NCBI GenBank assembly: GCA_963931085.1
Contig: OZ006973.1
Coordinates: 1,302,001-1,366,000 of the forward strand
Direction: 5' to 3'
DNA: 64,000 bases
DNA from: UMGS1994 sp944386155
GTDB taxonomy: Bacteria > Bacillota > Clostridia > TANB77 > CAG-508
Position numbers and translations under genes: made by a program. Below the pieces are notes generated by a model that worked only from the letters and a program-made list of their open reading frames with translations, was not told where the DNA came from and did not search any database. This document shows positions 52,976 to 61,267 of the stretch, piece after piece. Each line of letters opens with the position of its first letter. Within the stretch, counting starts at the first letter, position 1.

Positions 52976-53290
52976 ATGAATTTTGATAATATTTTAGATA
53001 GTTTTAATATTGATGATTTTTCAAATGATTTACATGATTTCTTAAATAATATTACAGACGAAGAACCTGTTTTATATACTTTAGATAGAGTTGAAGGAAA
53101 TATTGGAATATTAGAAAATAGAGATACTGGAAAAATGTCAGATGTTCCTATTGAAAAATTACCAGAAGATCTAAAAGATGGTGATATTTTTAGATATTTT
53201 AATGGCGTTTTCGAAAAAGATATAGAAGCTTATAGTAAAACTAAAGATAGAATAGACAGTTTAAGAGAAAATTTAAAAACAAATACTTAA
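52976..53290 (+). CDS. DUF3006-domain protein
   Basis: 104 residues. The first 33 are Asp/Phe-rich (FNIDDFSNDLHDFLNNIT). Then VLYTLDRVEGNIGILENRDTGKMSDVPIEKLPEDLKDGDIFRYF matches DUF3006, a small beta-rich domain found in many Firmicutes. The last 20 residues are charged helix. AAGGAGTG before the ATG. Function unknown. Codon use is native AT-rich, unlike the genes on both sides. Confidence 0.82.
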   Translation: MNFDNILDSFNIDDFSNDLHDFLNNITDEEPVLYTLDRVEGNIGILENRDTGKMSDVPIEKLPEDLKDGDIFRYFNGVFEKDIEAYSKTKDRIDSLRENLKTNT

Positions 53291-53301
53291 AATAGCAAAA
53301 T

Positions 53302-53330
53302 TTGAATTTTTATGTTAACTGTGGTATTAT
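53302..53330 (+). promoter_or_regulatory. Sigma-A promoter of the 255-residue gene
   Basis: TTGAAT (53302-53307), 17 bases, TATTAT (53325-53330) after TGTGG. Confidence 0.7.
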
Positions 53331-53368
53331 TAATATATATACCCTATTTAGGAAGGAGGTAACAAGAA

Positions 53369-54136
53369 ATGGCAGGACACAAATTGTACCTTAAGTATGT
53401 ACAGCCTGTTGTTTCTGGCATTGATGGGGTATTCTCTCTTCTTGAGGGAATCGATGTCCTTAAGTGCTTTGTCCCTGATCTTCGGGAGCACTATAATGAC
53501 TGCCCAATAACATCTCTGCCTACCGTCACGGAAGAGGTTCTTCAAAAGCTGCTCAAGCCTAACAGCTTTGAGTATGTCCTAAAGACCTCAAAGGTGTTGG
53601 AAATCAAGTCACCTAAGCTGGTGATTTCTGTATACACAATCTTCGAAATCGGAGGTTACGTTGCAGTAATCAAGTCTGGACGCAAGGTAAGCGCGGAAGT
53701 GCTGGGGTACTACAACACCAGGAAGTTCAAGCCTGGTACCCATGCACTCTTCGATTTGCTGAAGAAACGTCACATGATTTCAGCTGAGTGTGAAGAAATC
53801 CAACCCGATCGTCTGGACGTTCTCGATTTTGACGAGCTTGCAGATTGGCTATCTGGTTTCTTGGAGCCGGATGTCACTCTCACGGTCAAGCACCGGCTCC
53901 CAACTTACGAAGAGCTCGATGGAAAGCATACCACTTGGTATAACGATGGGAGTGCGCTTTCTCCTATCTACATCGAGATCGTAAACGTGAGTTGTGAGTG
54001 CTTCGTCATATACGCCATGGTAAACTACGAAAACAAAGACGAGTACAGCTCCCTGGCTAAGAGCCATAGGTTCCAAGCTTACGAGTCTGCGTTCTGTGAT
54101 TCCGGCGTATTCGAGGACCTGTTCTACACGGACTAA
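53369..54136 (+). CDS. 255-residue protein of unknown function, strikingly high GC
   Basis: A soluble alpha/beta protein with no motif I can name. Segments include SFEYVLKTSKVLEIKSPKLVI, FEIGGYVAVIKSGRKVSAEVLGYYNT and a C-terminal half beginning PDVTLTVKHRLPTYEEL that may repeat the fold of the first half. In 53881-53940 I count 32 G/C of 60 (53%) against 28% in glmS. AAGGAGG before the ATG, own promoter and an excellent terminator. It is the clearest of the compositionally foreign single-gene units. Confidence 0.58.
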   Translation: MAGHKLYLKYVQPVVSGIDGVFSLLEGIDVLKCFVPDLREHYNDCPITSLPTVTEEVLQKLLKPNSFEYVLKTSKVLEIKSPKLVISVYTIFEIGGYVAVIKSGRKVSAEVLGYYNTRKFKPGTHALFDLLKKRHMISAECEEIQPDRLDVLDFDELADWLSGFLEPDVTLTVKHRLPTYEELDGKHTTWYNDGSALSPIYIEIVNVSCECFVIYAMVNYENKDEYSSLAKSHRFQAYESAFCDSGVFEDLFYTD

Positions 54137-54149
54137 CCCCGTGACAGGA

Positions 54150-54190
54150 AAGGTGCCCGCATGCTAAACACATGCGGGCGCCTTCTTTTA
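54150..54190 (+). terminator. Terminator of the 255-residue gene
   Basis: AAGGTGCCCGCATG (54150-54163) pairs with CATGCGGGCGCCTT (54171-54184) with one G-T pair, then CTTTTATTTTTT. Confidence 0.94.
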
Positions 54191-54352
54191 TTTTTTATAT
54201 ATTTTTTATGTTTTTTATATATTTTTTTATACTTATATTTATTTTTTATGATTTTTATTTATACTTATTTTTGCTTTCATTTTTAATTTTATTTATTTTT
54301 ATTTAGTTCTTTTGTTTTAATTTTTTCATATTTTATTTGTTTTCATTTTTAA

Positions 54353-54907
54353 TTAAACATTATAAAAATATGTAGCTTCTAAATCTGCTTCATGCATTAA
54401 CAATGCAAGTGGATATTTTTTATATGCTAAAGAAATTGTGCCATATAATTCTTTTGGCTCTGTAAATCCCATATGCCATCTTATACAATATTTCTCTTCA
54501 CTTGTTAATTTCATATATTCTGTAATCATCATAACAGATTTTTCTCCATGTCCATATGGAATTGTATCATCTACTGTATAATAAGGAACTTTTTCCCATT
54601 CTCCTCTTTCATTTTTAGCATTTCTAAAATCAACTTTATAATAATTTGCTTTACAAATATCATGTAAAAGAGCAACTATAATTAAAGTATCATCGCCTAC
54701 ATTAATATCTATTACTGAATTTTTTACTTTATGCTTTAATATTTCATAAACTTTCATGCTATGCTCTAACAAACCGCCTTCATAATTTCCATGAAACCTT
54801 GTACTTGCTGGAGCTTTAAAAAAATCTGTCTTTTCTAAGAAATTAATTATCTCATCTACTCCTTCTCTTTTTGTACTTTTTAATAACTCTATAAATTCTT
54901 CTTTCAT
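54353..54907 (-). CDS. HD-domain hydrolase
   Basis: 184 residues. HGNYEGGLLEHSMKVYEIL gives the first His, ALLHDICKANYY gives the HD pair and later YGHGEKSVMMI and IRWHMGF give further metal-binding His. This fits the HD phosphohydrolase fold, close to small HD proteins encoded near dnaB/phage-type loci that act on nucleotides. The exact substrate is unknown. AGGAGGATA precedes the ATG. Confidence 0.85.
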   Translation of the reverse strand: MKEEFIELLKSTKREGVDEIINFLEKTDFFKAPASTRFHGNYEGGLLEHSMKVYEILKHKVKNSVIDINVGDDTLIIVALLHDICKANYYKVDFRNAKNERGEWEKVPYYTVDDTIPYGHGEKSVMMITEYMKLTSEEKYCIRWHMGFTEPKELYGTISLAYKKYPLALLMHEADLEATYFYNV

Positions 54908-55038
54908 ATTATATCCTCCAATAACTCTTATTTAAGTTTATCATATGTCAATATCTCTTATAGCAAAAATATTATAACAAAAACTAAATTTTATAACAAG
55001 AATAAAGAGAAAAAAGTGTGATTTCTCACACCTTTTCC

Positions 55039-56004
55039 TCAATTAGATTCTCTTAGCTGCCTTCCACTTAAATAATCGCCATTTTCTTTGTCAAATACTA
55101 TTTCGCCATCATCTTTTACTGTTATTACAATATCTCCTAATTCATCAGTCCGGTATAATGGAATATTTTTATCCTCAAAGCGCTTTGTAACAGCACCATA
55201 TGGATGATTATAATCATTTCCGTTTCCACAACTTACGACTGCATATTTAGGATTTACCTTATCTAGAAACTCATCAGTTGTTGATGTTTTGCTCCCATGA
55301 TGCCCTATCTTTAAAACATCTGCAGATAAATCAGCATCTTCTTCTAATAGCTCTTTTTCCACCTCAGATTCTGCATCTGCCATAAAAAGCATTGAAAAGT
55401 CGCCATAAACAAGCTTAAAAACTATTGACTTGTTATTAACATTTACTGCATCATTGTTCTGGCTCAAGGTATAAACTTTAGCATCTCCAACATCAAAATT
55501 TTTTAGCTTATTATTCTCACACGCAGATTCCATGAAAATTGACATGCTTCCAAAAGTCTCTCTTATACTACGAGAAATTGACATATCAATATACCAAAAT
55601 CGTTCTTGCATTGTAGATAAATCACTAAACTTATGACACACTATTTTTTTCACATCAAGCGAACTTATTATCTTGTGTGCTCCTCCAGCATGGTCTCTAT
55701 GAAAATGAGTAATCAAAAATATGTCAATTTTATCAATTCCTAAACTCTTAATATATTTTACTACATCATCTCCAGTAAAGTTATCTCCTGAATCGACTAA
55801 CATAGTAAATCCATCTTGAACTATAAGAATTGATTCTGCTTGACCTACATCGATTATGTGAATCTGAAGCTCATCTTCACTATTGTATTGTGTAACAGTA
55901 ATAGTATTATACGAAATACTTGTATATCTATTGACAATAACAGAAAAAATAACAAGTATTATAATGAAAGTAAGAATCTTTTTCCGTTTTTTAGATTCTC
56001 TCAA
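55039..56004 (-). CDS. ComEC/Rec2-like metallo-beta-lactamase protein, membrane-anchored
   Basis: 321 residues. An N-terminal segment (KKILTFIIILVIFSVIVNRY) is a membrane anchor or signal. Then ELQIHIIDVGQAESILIVQ, MLVDSGD, LITHFHRDHAGGAHKI, FMADAESEVEKELL and LKIGHHGSKTSTTDEFL match the C-terminal MBL domain of the ComEC DNA-uptake protein found alone in many Gram-positives. Such stand-alone proteins are secreted or anchored hydrolases. Gene order gives no further clue. It has its own hairpin at 55008-55035 downstream. Confidence 0.88.
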   Translation of the reverse strand: MRESKKRKKILTFIIILVIFSVIVNRYTSISYNTITVTQYNSEDELQIHIIDVGQAESILIVQDGFTMLVDSGDNFTGDDVVKYIKSLGIDKIDIFLITHFHRDHAGGAHKIISSLDVKKIVCHKFSDLSTMQERFWYIDMSISRSIRETFGSMSIFMESACENNKLKNFDVGDAKVYTLSQNNDAVNVNNKSIVFKLVYGDFSMLFMADAESEVEKELLEEDADLSADVLKIGHHGSKTSTTDEFLDKVNPKYAVVSCGNGNDYNHPYGAVTKRFEDKNIPLYRTDELGDIVITVKDDGEIVFDKENGDYLSGRQLRESN

Positions 56005-56127
56005 CAGAAAATCCTCCCTTCTAAAAAAGCAAAAAACTTGTGCCTAATAATATTTTAACATCTTAGGTCAAGTCTTTTTTATTTCTATACTTTTTTATTG
56101 CTCTATTTTAAATATTTTCTTAAAAAA

Positions 56128-56985
56128 TTATATAAGTATAATCATACTACTAAAATATTTTTCTGCAAAATTTACAATTTTTACAATATCATCTTCTGTA
56201 TATTTTTTATTATTATTAATATCTACGACAATCAATTTATCATCTTCATCATTTATTCTTTGTATAATTCCTATACATTTTCCTTTAAATGTCTCTAACG
56301 GAATTTTAGAGTCAATTTGGTATACATCTATTTCTTCTCCATCACTACTTTTTGTGTTTGGAACATAACCATAATTTAGTTCATATATCATATCATCATA
56401 TTTTGGATGATGTGATCCCATTTTTCTATCAAAAACAACTTCTACTTCTTTTCCTAAAAAATTATAAGATTCTCTTTGTTCTACACTTACTATTTTTTCA
56501 TACATATTAACCATATAATAAAATATATCTCTAATTTCACCATTTTCTAACATTCTTTCAAATTCTTCTTTAGTAACATATTTAGCATCTTGTACTTCTC
56601 CATCTGAAAAAACTAAATCTGATAGATTAATATCTTTTCTTACTACCCATTTATCTACAATCGCATGATGAGTCTTATCTACTTTGTTTCCAAAATAAAT
56701 TAAGTCTTTTAAATTAAGATTTAATCCAATTTCTTCTTTTAGTTCTCTTAAAGCTCCTTGGTAGCTAGTCTCACCTTTTAAAATTGATCCTGCAGTACAT
56801 TCCCATTTTAAAGGATTAGATTTTTTATTTTTTGATCTTTGCGTAAGTAAAATTTCACCTTTACTATTTATAATCCATATTTCTTCTACAATATGATATT
56901 CATTTTCTTTAAATACAGATACATCTCTTATTAAATCGTATCCTAATTTCTTTCTATTTTCATTATATGCATCCCAATATTCCAT
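56128..56985 (-). CDS. Nudix hydrolase fused to an inorganic-pyrophosphatase-like domain
   Basis: 285 residues. Residues 30-165 are Nudix with a perfect box: G66-x5-E72-x7-R80-E-L-x-E84-E85-x-G87 (AGSILKGETSYQGALRELKEE). Residues 172-270 (FLGKEVEVVFDRKMGSHHPK through YELNYGYVPN, SSDGEEIDVY and DDKLIVVD) resemble the short PPase-like proteins of Firmicutes. The first domain may be IDI- or YfcD-like. Together the protein could cleave a nucleoside or isoprenoid diphosphate and destroy the pyrophosphate. It is not obviously linked to its neighbours. Confidence 0.82.
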   Translation of the reverse strand: MEYWDAYNENRKKLGYDLIRDVSVFKENEYHIVEEIWIINSKGEILLTQRSKNKKSNPLKWECTAGSILKGETSYQGALRELKEEIGLNLNLKDLIYFGNKVDKTHHAIVDKWVVRKDINLSDLVFSDGEVQDAKYVTKEEFERMLENGEIRDIFYYMVNMYEKIVSVEQRESYNFLGKEVEVVFDRKMGSHHPKYDDMIYELNYGYVPNTKSSDGEEIDVYQIDSKIPLETFKGKCIGIIQRINDEDDKLIVVDINNNKKYTEDDIVKIVNFAEKYFSSMIILI

Positions 56986-57037
56986 AAAAACTCCTTAAAT
57001 AAAAATCGTTTTTATTATACATTAAAGAGTAAAAAAT

Positions 57038-57075
57038 AAAAAGTCTAAAACATAATGTTCTAGACTTTTTATTTT
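57038..57075 (-). terminator. Terminator of the heat-shock operon
   Basis: AAAAAGTCTA pairs with TAGACTTTTT (57061-57070) around AAACATAATGTTC, next to the dnaJ stop. Confidence 0.85.
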
Positions 57076-58237
57076 AACCGAAAATTCCTCTTTTTTTAAT
57101 TGGTGGTTGTTCATTCATTGTAAGTGCAAGTTTAGTAATAAGTTCTCTTTGCTCTTGAGTTAATCTCTTTGGAACTTGAACTACAACAGTAAATACAAAG
57201 TCACCACTCCAGTTCTTATTATTTACAGATTTAAATCCTTTGTTTTTTATAACAAATTTTGTTCCAGTCTGTGTTCCTGCTGGAATAGTATATTTTTGTT
57301 TTGTACCATCTACCATTGGAACTTCTATTTCTGTTCCTAAAGTTGCTCCTGTAAATGTAATTGGTATATCACATAAAACATGATCTGCTTTTCTTGTATA
57401 AATGTCATGTTTTTTAACATGAATATTTATATATAAATCACCTTTTGGTCCACCTTTTTCTCCAGGCTCGCCTTCTCCTCTTAGTACTATAGTCTGACCA
57501 TCATTAATACCTGCTGGAATTTTAACTTTTATTTTACTTGTTTGTCTTGTATATCCTTTTCCTTTACAGTTTGGACATGGATCATCTATTATTTTTCCTT
57601 CACCACCACAATTTGAACAAATCTTTTGTGTGGCCATTTGTCCAAATGGAGTTGTAACTACTTGTCTTATTTGTCCAGTACCTTTACATACACTACAAAC
57701 ATGAGCTTCACTTCCATCTCTAGTACCATTTCCATGGCATTTTGGACATTCTCTATTTCTATTTACACTTATAGTCTTTTCTGTTCCAAGATAAGATTCT
57801 TCAAATGTAATTTCTATATTAGCTTTCATATCAGTACCTTTTCTAGGACCATTACGTCTTCTAGATCTAGTACCTCCACCAAAAGCTGCAGAAAATATAT
57901 CACTAAAACTTCCAAATCCAAAGTCATCGAATCCGAATCCTTCAAATCCTGATCCACCAAATCCAGAACCTCCATATGAATAATGTCCTCCTTGACCTCC
58001 ACCAAATTGTGGTCCGTCAGGATTTCCGAAATTATCATAATTACTTCTTTTTTGTTTATCAGATAATACTTCATATGCTTCGCTAACTTCTTTAAATTTA
58101 GCTTCTGCTTCTGCTTTATTATCCGGATTAGCATCAGGGTGATATTTTTTTGCAAGTTTTCTATATGCTCTTTTAATTTCATCATCAGAAGCACTTTTTG
58201 TTACTCCTAATATTCCATAATAATCTTTATTTGCCAT
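57074..58237 (-). CDS. dnaJ: Chaperone DnaJ
   Basis: 387 residues from the ATG at 58237 (GAGGAG upstream). The J-domain has YHPDANPDNKAEAEAKF (HPD motif). A long Gly/Phe-rich region follows (GGGQGGHYSYGGSGFGGSG). Four zinc-finger repeats are CPKCHGNG, CSVCKGTG, CSNCGGEG and CPNCKGKG. The C-terminal substrate-binding domains follow. It is the co-chaperone that delivers clients to DnaK and stimulates its ATPase. It is the last gene of the hrcA-grpE-dnaK-mazG-dnaJ run. Confidence 0.97.
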   Translation of the reverse strand: MANKDYYGILGVTKSASDDEIKRAYRKLAKKYHPDANPDNKAEAEAKFKEVSEAYEVLSDKQKRSNYDNFGNPDGPQFGGGQGGHYSYGGSGFGGSGFEGFGFDDFGFGSFSDIFSAAFGGGTRSRRRNGPRKGTDMKANIEITFEESYLGTEKTISVNRNRECPKCHGNGTRDGSEAHVCSVCKGTGQIRQVVTTPFGQMATQKICSNCGGEGKIIDDPCPNCKGKGYTRQTSKIKVKIPAGINDGQTIVLRGEGEPGEKGGPKGDLYINIHVKKHDIYTRKADHVLCDIPITFTGATLGTEIEVPMVDGTKQKYTIPAGTQTGTKFVIKNKGFKSVNNKNWSGDFVFTVVVQVPKRLTQEQRELITKLALTMNEQPPIKKRGIFG

Positions 58238-58257
58238 CTTGTACTCCTCCATGATAA

Positions 58258-58623
58258 TTAAACATATTTCTTTTTATTGTCTTCAACATAATTTCTTTTT
58301 AAATTACCATTATATTTTTTCATATATACTTCTGTAAATTCTTCTGCTGATATATTTGTTCTATTTAAAACATCTATATAATACATTAGAACATCACCAA
58401 ATTCTTCAATAAATCGTTCTCTTATATTTTTATCGTTCATTATAGAATCTATTCCTTTTTTCTTAATAATAGAAATTGTCTCTCCTAATTCTTCTACCAT
58501 ATATAAAATATTATTTTTAGCATATTCTGGCTCCATAGGCTCCCAATTATTTTTATTAAGTTCCCATAATTTATATTGCATATCTTTTAATTCTGATATT
58601 TTTAAATCTTTTTTATTTTCCAT
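58258..58623 (-). CDS. MazG-like nucleotide pyrophosphohydrolase
   Basis: 121 residues from the ATG at 58623 (AAGGAG upstream). NNILYMVEELGETISIIKK and RFIEEFGDVLMYYIDVLNR give the EExxE...ExxD metal-binding pattern of MazG/all-alpha NTP-PPases. It probably hydrolyses house-cleaning NTPs. It sits between dnaK and dnaJ, 20 bases before dnaJ, an unusual insertion in the heat-shock operon. A hairpin upstream separates it from dnaK. Confidence 0.85.
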   Translation of the reverse strand: MENKKDLKISELKDMQYKLWELNKNNWEPMEPEYAKNNILYMVEELGETISIIKKKGIDSIMNDKNIRERFIEEFGDVLMYYIDVLNRTNISAEEFTEVYMKKYNGNLKRNYVEDNKKKYV

Positions 58624-58650
58624 ATAAGAAAACTCCTTACTAAAAATTAT

Positions 58651-58690
58651 GGGCAGCAATTATTCCATAGCTGCCCTTATCTTTTATTCT
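58651..58690 (-). terminator. Hairpin between dnaK and the mazG-like gene
   Basis: GGGCAGC (58651-58657) pairs with GCTGCCC (58670-58676) around AATTATTCCATA. On the minus strand the sequence after the stem is ATAATTTTTAG, so it is a weak terminator or attenuator within the operon. Confidence 0.65.
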
Positions 58691-58708
58691 TTTTTATACT
58701 AAATAAGA

Positions 58709-60568
58709 TTATTTTTTATCTCCATCTTCTTCAGTATAGTCAGCATCATATACAGTTCCTTCTTTTGCATCATCATTTACATCACTTGCTGTTGCATCTG
58801 CTCCATTTGCACCTGCATTTGCATTATTTGCATTTGCTGCACTGTATAATTTTTCTGAAATTTCATAGAATACTTTAGTTAATTTATCTGTAGCATCTTT
58901 GATTTCATCTACATTATTTCCTTCTAATGTCTTTTTAACATTATCAATTTCAGCTTGAACTTTAGCTTTTTCTTCTCCGCTTACTTTGTCTCCAAGTTCA
59001 TCTAAAGTTTTTTGACTGTTATAAATTAAGCTTTCAGCATTATTTTTAACTTCAACTTCTTCTTTCTTTTTCTTATCTTCACTAGCATGTGCTTCAGCAT
59101 CTTTTACAGCTCTATTAATATCTTCTTCAGATAAGTTTGTACTAGCTGTAATAGAAACTTTTTGTTCATTTCCTGTAGCTGTATCTTTTGCAGATACGTG
59201 AACTATACCATTTGCATCTATATCAAATGTAACTTCAATTTGAGGAACTCCTCTTGGAGCTGGCATAATTCCTGTTAATTGGAATCTACCTAATGTTTTA
59301 TTATAAGCTGCCATTTCTCTTTCACCTTGTAATACGTGAACTTCAACACTAGTTTGACCATCTGCAGCTGTTGAGAATATTTGAGATTTCTTTGTTGGTA
59401 TAGTTGTATTTCTTTCGATTAATTTTGTAAATACACCACCATATGTTTCAATACCTAGTGATAATGGTGTTACATCTAGTAATACTAAATCTTTAACATC
59501 TCCAGATAATACACCACCTTGAATTGCTGCACCTAAAGCAACACATTCATCTGGGTTAATTCCTTTGTTTGGTTCTTTTCCTGTGATTTCTTTTACTTTT
59601 TCTTGTACTAGAGGAACCCTTGTAGATCCACCAACTAATAATACTTGATCAATTTGGCTAGCTTGTAATCCAGCATCTTTTAATGCTTGGTTAACAGGTT
59701 TAATTGTAGCATCTACTAAATCTTTAATTAAATCTTCAAATTTAGCTCTTGTTAATGTAATATCTAAGTGTTTTGGTCCTGTGCTATCAGCTGTAATAAA
59801 TGGTAAGTTAATATTTGTTTGACCAACACCAGATAATTCTATTTTAGCTTTTTCAGCTGCTTCTTTTAATCTTTGCATTGCCATTTTATCTGTTTTCAAG
59901 TCAATTCCACTTGTTTTCTTGAATTCATCTACTAAGTATCCAATAATTCTTTCATCAAAGTCATCTCCACCTAGTCTATTATTACCGCTAGTAGCTAAAA
60001 CTTCAAATACACCATCACCTATATCTAGTATAGATACATCAAATGTACCTCCACCTAAATCATATACCATGATTTTTTGATCTTTATCTACTTTATCCAT
60101 ACCAAAAGCAAGAGCTGCTGCTGTTGGTTCATTTATAATTCTTAAAACATCAAGTCCAGCAATTTTACCAGCATCTTTAGTTGCTTGTCTTTGACTATCA
60201 CTAAAATATGCAGGTACAGTAATAACTGCTTGTTTAACTTCTGATCCTAAATAGTTTTCTGCATCTGATTTTAATTTTTGAAGAATCATTGCTGAAATCT
60301 CTTGTGGAGTAAATTCATCATCTTCAATTTTAACTTTCTTATCTGAACCCATATCTCTTTTAATAGAAATAACTGTATGCTCTGGGTTTGTTACAGCTTG
60401 ACGTTTTGCTATTTGTCCTACTAATCTTTCTCCATTTTGTGAGAAAGCAACTACTGATGGAGTAGTTCTATTTCCTTCTGGGTTAGGGATTACAACTGGT
60501 TCCCCACCTTCCATAACTGCTACACATGAATTTGTTGTTCCTAAATCAATACCTATAATCTTTGACAT
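58709..60568 (-). CDS. dnaK: Chaperone DnaK (Hsp70)
   Basis: 619 residues. IIGIDLGTTNSCVAVMEGG (phosphate 1), VITVPAYFSDSQRQATKDAG, IINEPTAAALAFG (connect), VYDLGGGTFDVSILDIGDGVFEV (phosphate 2) and VLLVGGSTRVP (adenosine) are all present. The substrate-binding domain contains VTPLSLGIETYGGVFTKLIERNTTIP, followed by the helical lid and an acidic tail (DADYTEEDGDKK). Codon use is the most optimised in the window, as expected for a highly expressed protein. It lies 120 bases after grpE. Confidence 0.98.
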   Translation of the reverse strand: MSKIIGIDLGTTNSCVAVMEGGEPVVIPNPEGNRTTPSVVAFSQNGERLVGQIAKRQAVTNPEHTVISIKRDMGSDKKVKIEDDEFTPQEISAMILQKLKSDAENYLGSEVKQAVITVPAYFSDSQRQATKDAGKIAGLDVLRIINEPTAAALAFGMDKVDKDQKIMVYDLGGGTFDVSILDIGDGVFEVLATSGNNRLGGDDFDERIIGYLVDEFKKTSGIDLKTDKMAMQRLKEAAEKAKIELSGVGQTNINLPFITADSTGPKHLDITLTRAKFEDLIKDLVDATIKPVNQALKDAGLQASQIDQVLLVGGSTRVPLVQEKVKEITGKEPNKGINPDECVALGAAIQGGVLSGDVKDLVLLDVTPLSLGIETYGGVFTKLIERNTTIPTKKSQIFSTAADGQTSVEVHVLQGEREMAAYNKTLGRFQLTGIMPAPRGVPQIEVTFDIDANGIVHVSAKDTATGNEQKVSITASTNLSEEDINRAVKDAEAHASEDKKKKEEVEVKNNAESLIYNSQKTLDELGDKVSGEEKAKVQAEIDNVKKTLEGNNVDEIKDATDKLTKVFYEISEKLYSAANANNANAGANGADATASDVNDDAKEGTVYDADYTEEDGDKK

Positions 60569-60688
60569 TATTATGTCCTCCTTTTAGAATAATTTTATTT
60601 ATTTTAACTTTAATCTTTATTTTCTTTTGTATATTTTGTATAAACTTTATGAATTTTAAATATATTAAATAAATATTAATATCTTAAA

Positions 60689-61246
60689 TTAATTTGCAAC
60701 AATTACCATTGAATGTCTAATTACTCTATTTCCTATTCTATAACCTTTTCTAAATTCTTCAATTATTACATTTTCACCATGTTTTTCATCTGTTACATGA
60801 CTTACCGCTTCATGAAGTTCTGGATCAAACTTCTTTCCTACAGTTTCTATTTCTTTAACACCATTGTATAGTAAAACATCTTGTAATTGTTTTAATACCA
60901 TTTTTACACCATCTTGATATGCCTTATCTTCTGTTTGAACTTTTACTGCTTTTTCTAGATTATCAATAACAGGTAAAATTGATGTCATTATATCTGATAC
61001 TAATAAATCTTTAAGTCCTTCTTTATCTTTTTGAGTTCTTTTTTTATAATTTTCAAACTCAGCTAAAAGACGCTTATATCTATCATTCATTTCGTCTATT
61101 TCATCTTTAATTTTATTTTTTTCTTCTTCAAAAACTTCAGCTTTATTTTCTTCTATTTCTGTTTTTACTTCTTGTTTATTTTCTTTTTCATCATTTTTCA
61201 TTTCATTTTTCATTTCATTTTCTTTTTCTTTATTTTCATTTGCCAT
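60689..61246 (-). CDS. grpE: Nucleotide exchange factor GrpE
   Basis: 185 residues. The charged N-terminal region (1-45) is Lys/Glu/Asn-rich. The long coiled coil runs through DEMNDRYKRLLAEFENYKKRTQKD, and the beta-wing domain ends EFRKGYRIGNRVIRHSMVIV, the family signature. GrpE releases ADP from DnaK. It lies 21 bases after hrcA, in the same operon. Confidence 0.96.
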   Translation of the reverse strand: MANENKEKENEMKNEMKNDEKENKQEVKTEIEENKAEVFEEEKNKIKDEIDEMNDRYKRLLAEFENYKKRTQKDKEGLKDLLVSDIMTSILPVIDNLEKAVKVQTEDKAYQDGVKMVLKQLQDVLLYNGVKEIETVGKKFDPELHEAVSHVTDEKHGENVIIEEFRKGYRIGNRVIRHSMVIVAN

Positions 61247-61267
61247 AGTTTTTTAACCTTCTTTCTT

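Noticed and set aside
57626..57952. Thr/Ser/Ile-rich frame opposite dnaJ
   Set aside because: It mirrors the Gly/Cys-rich codons of DnaJ and has no start signal.
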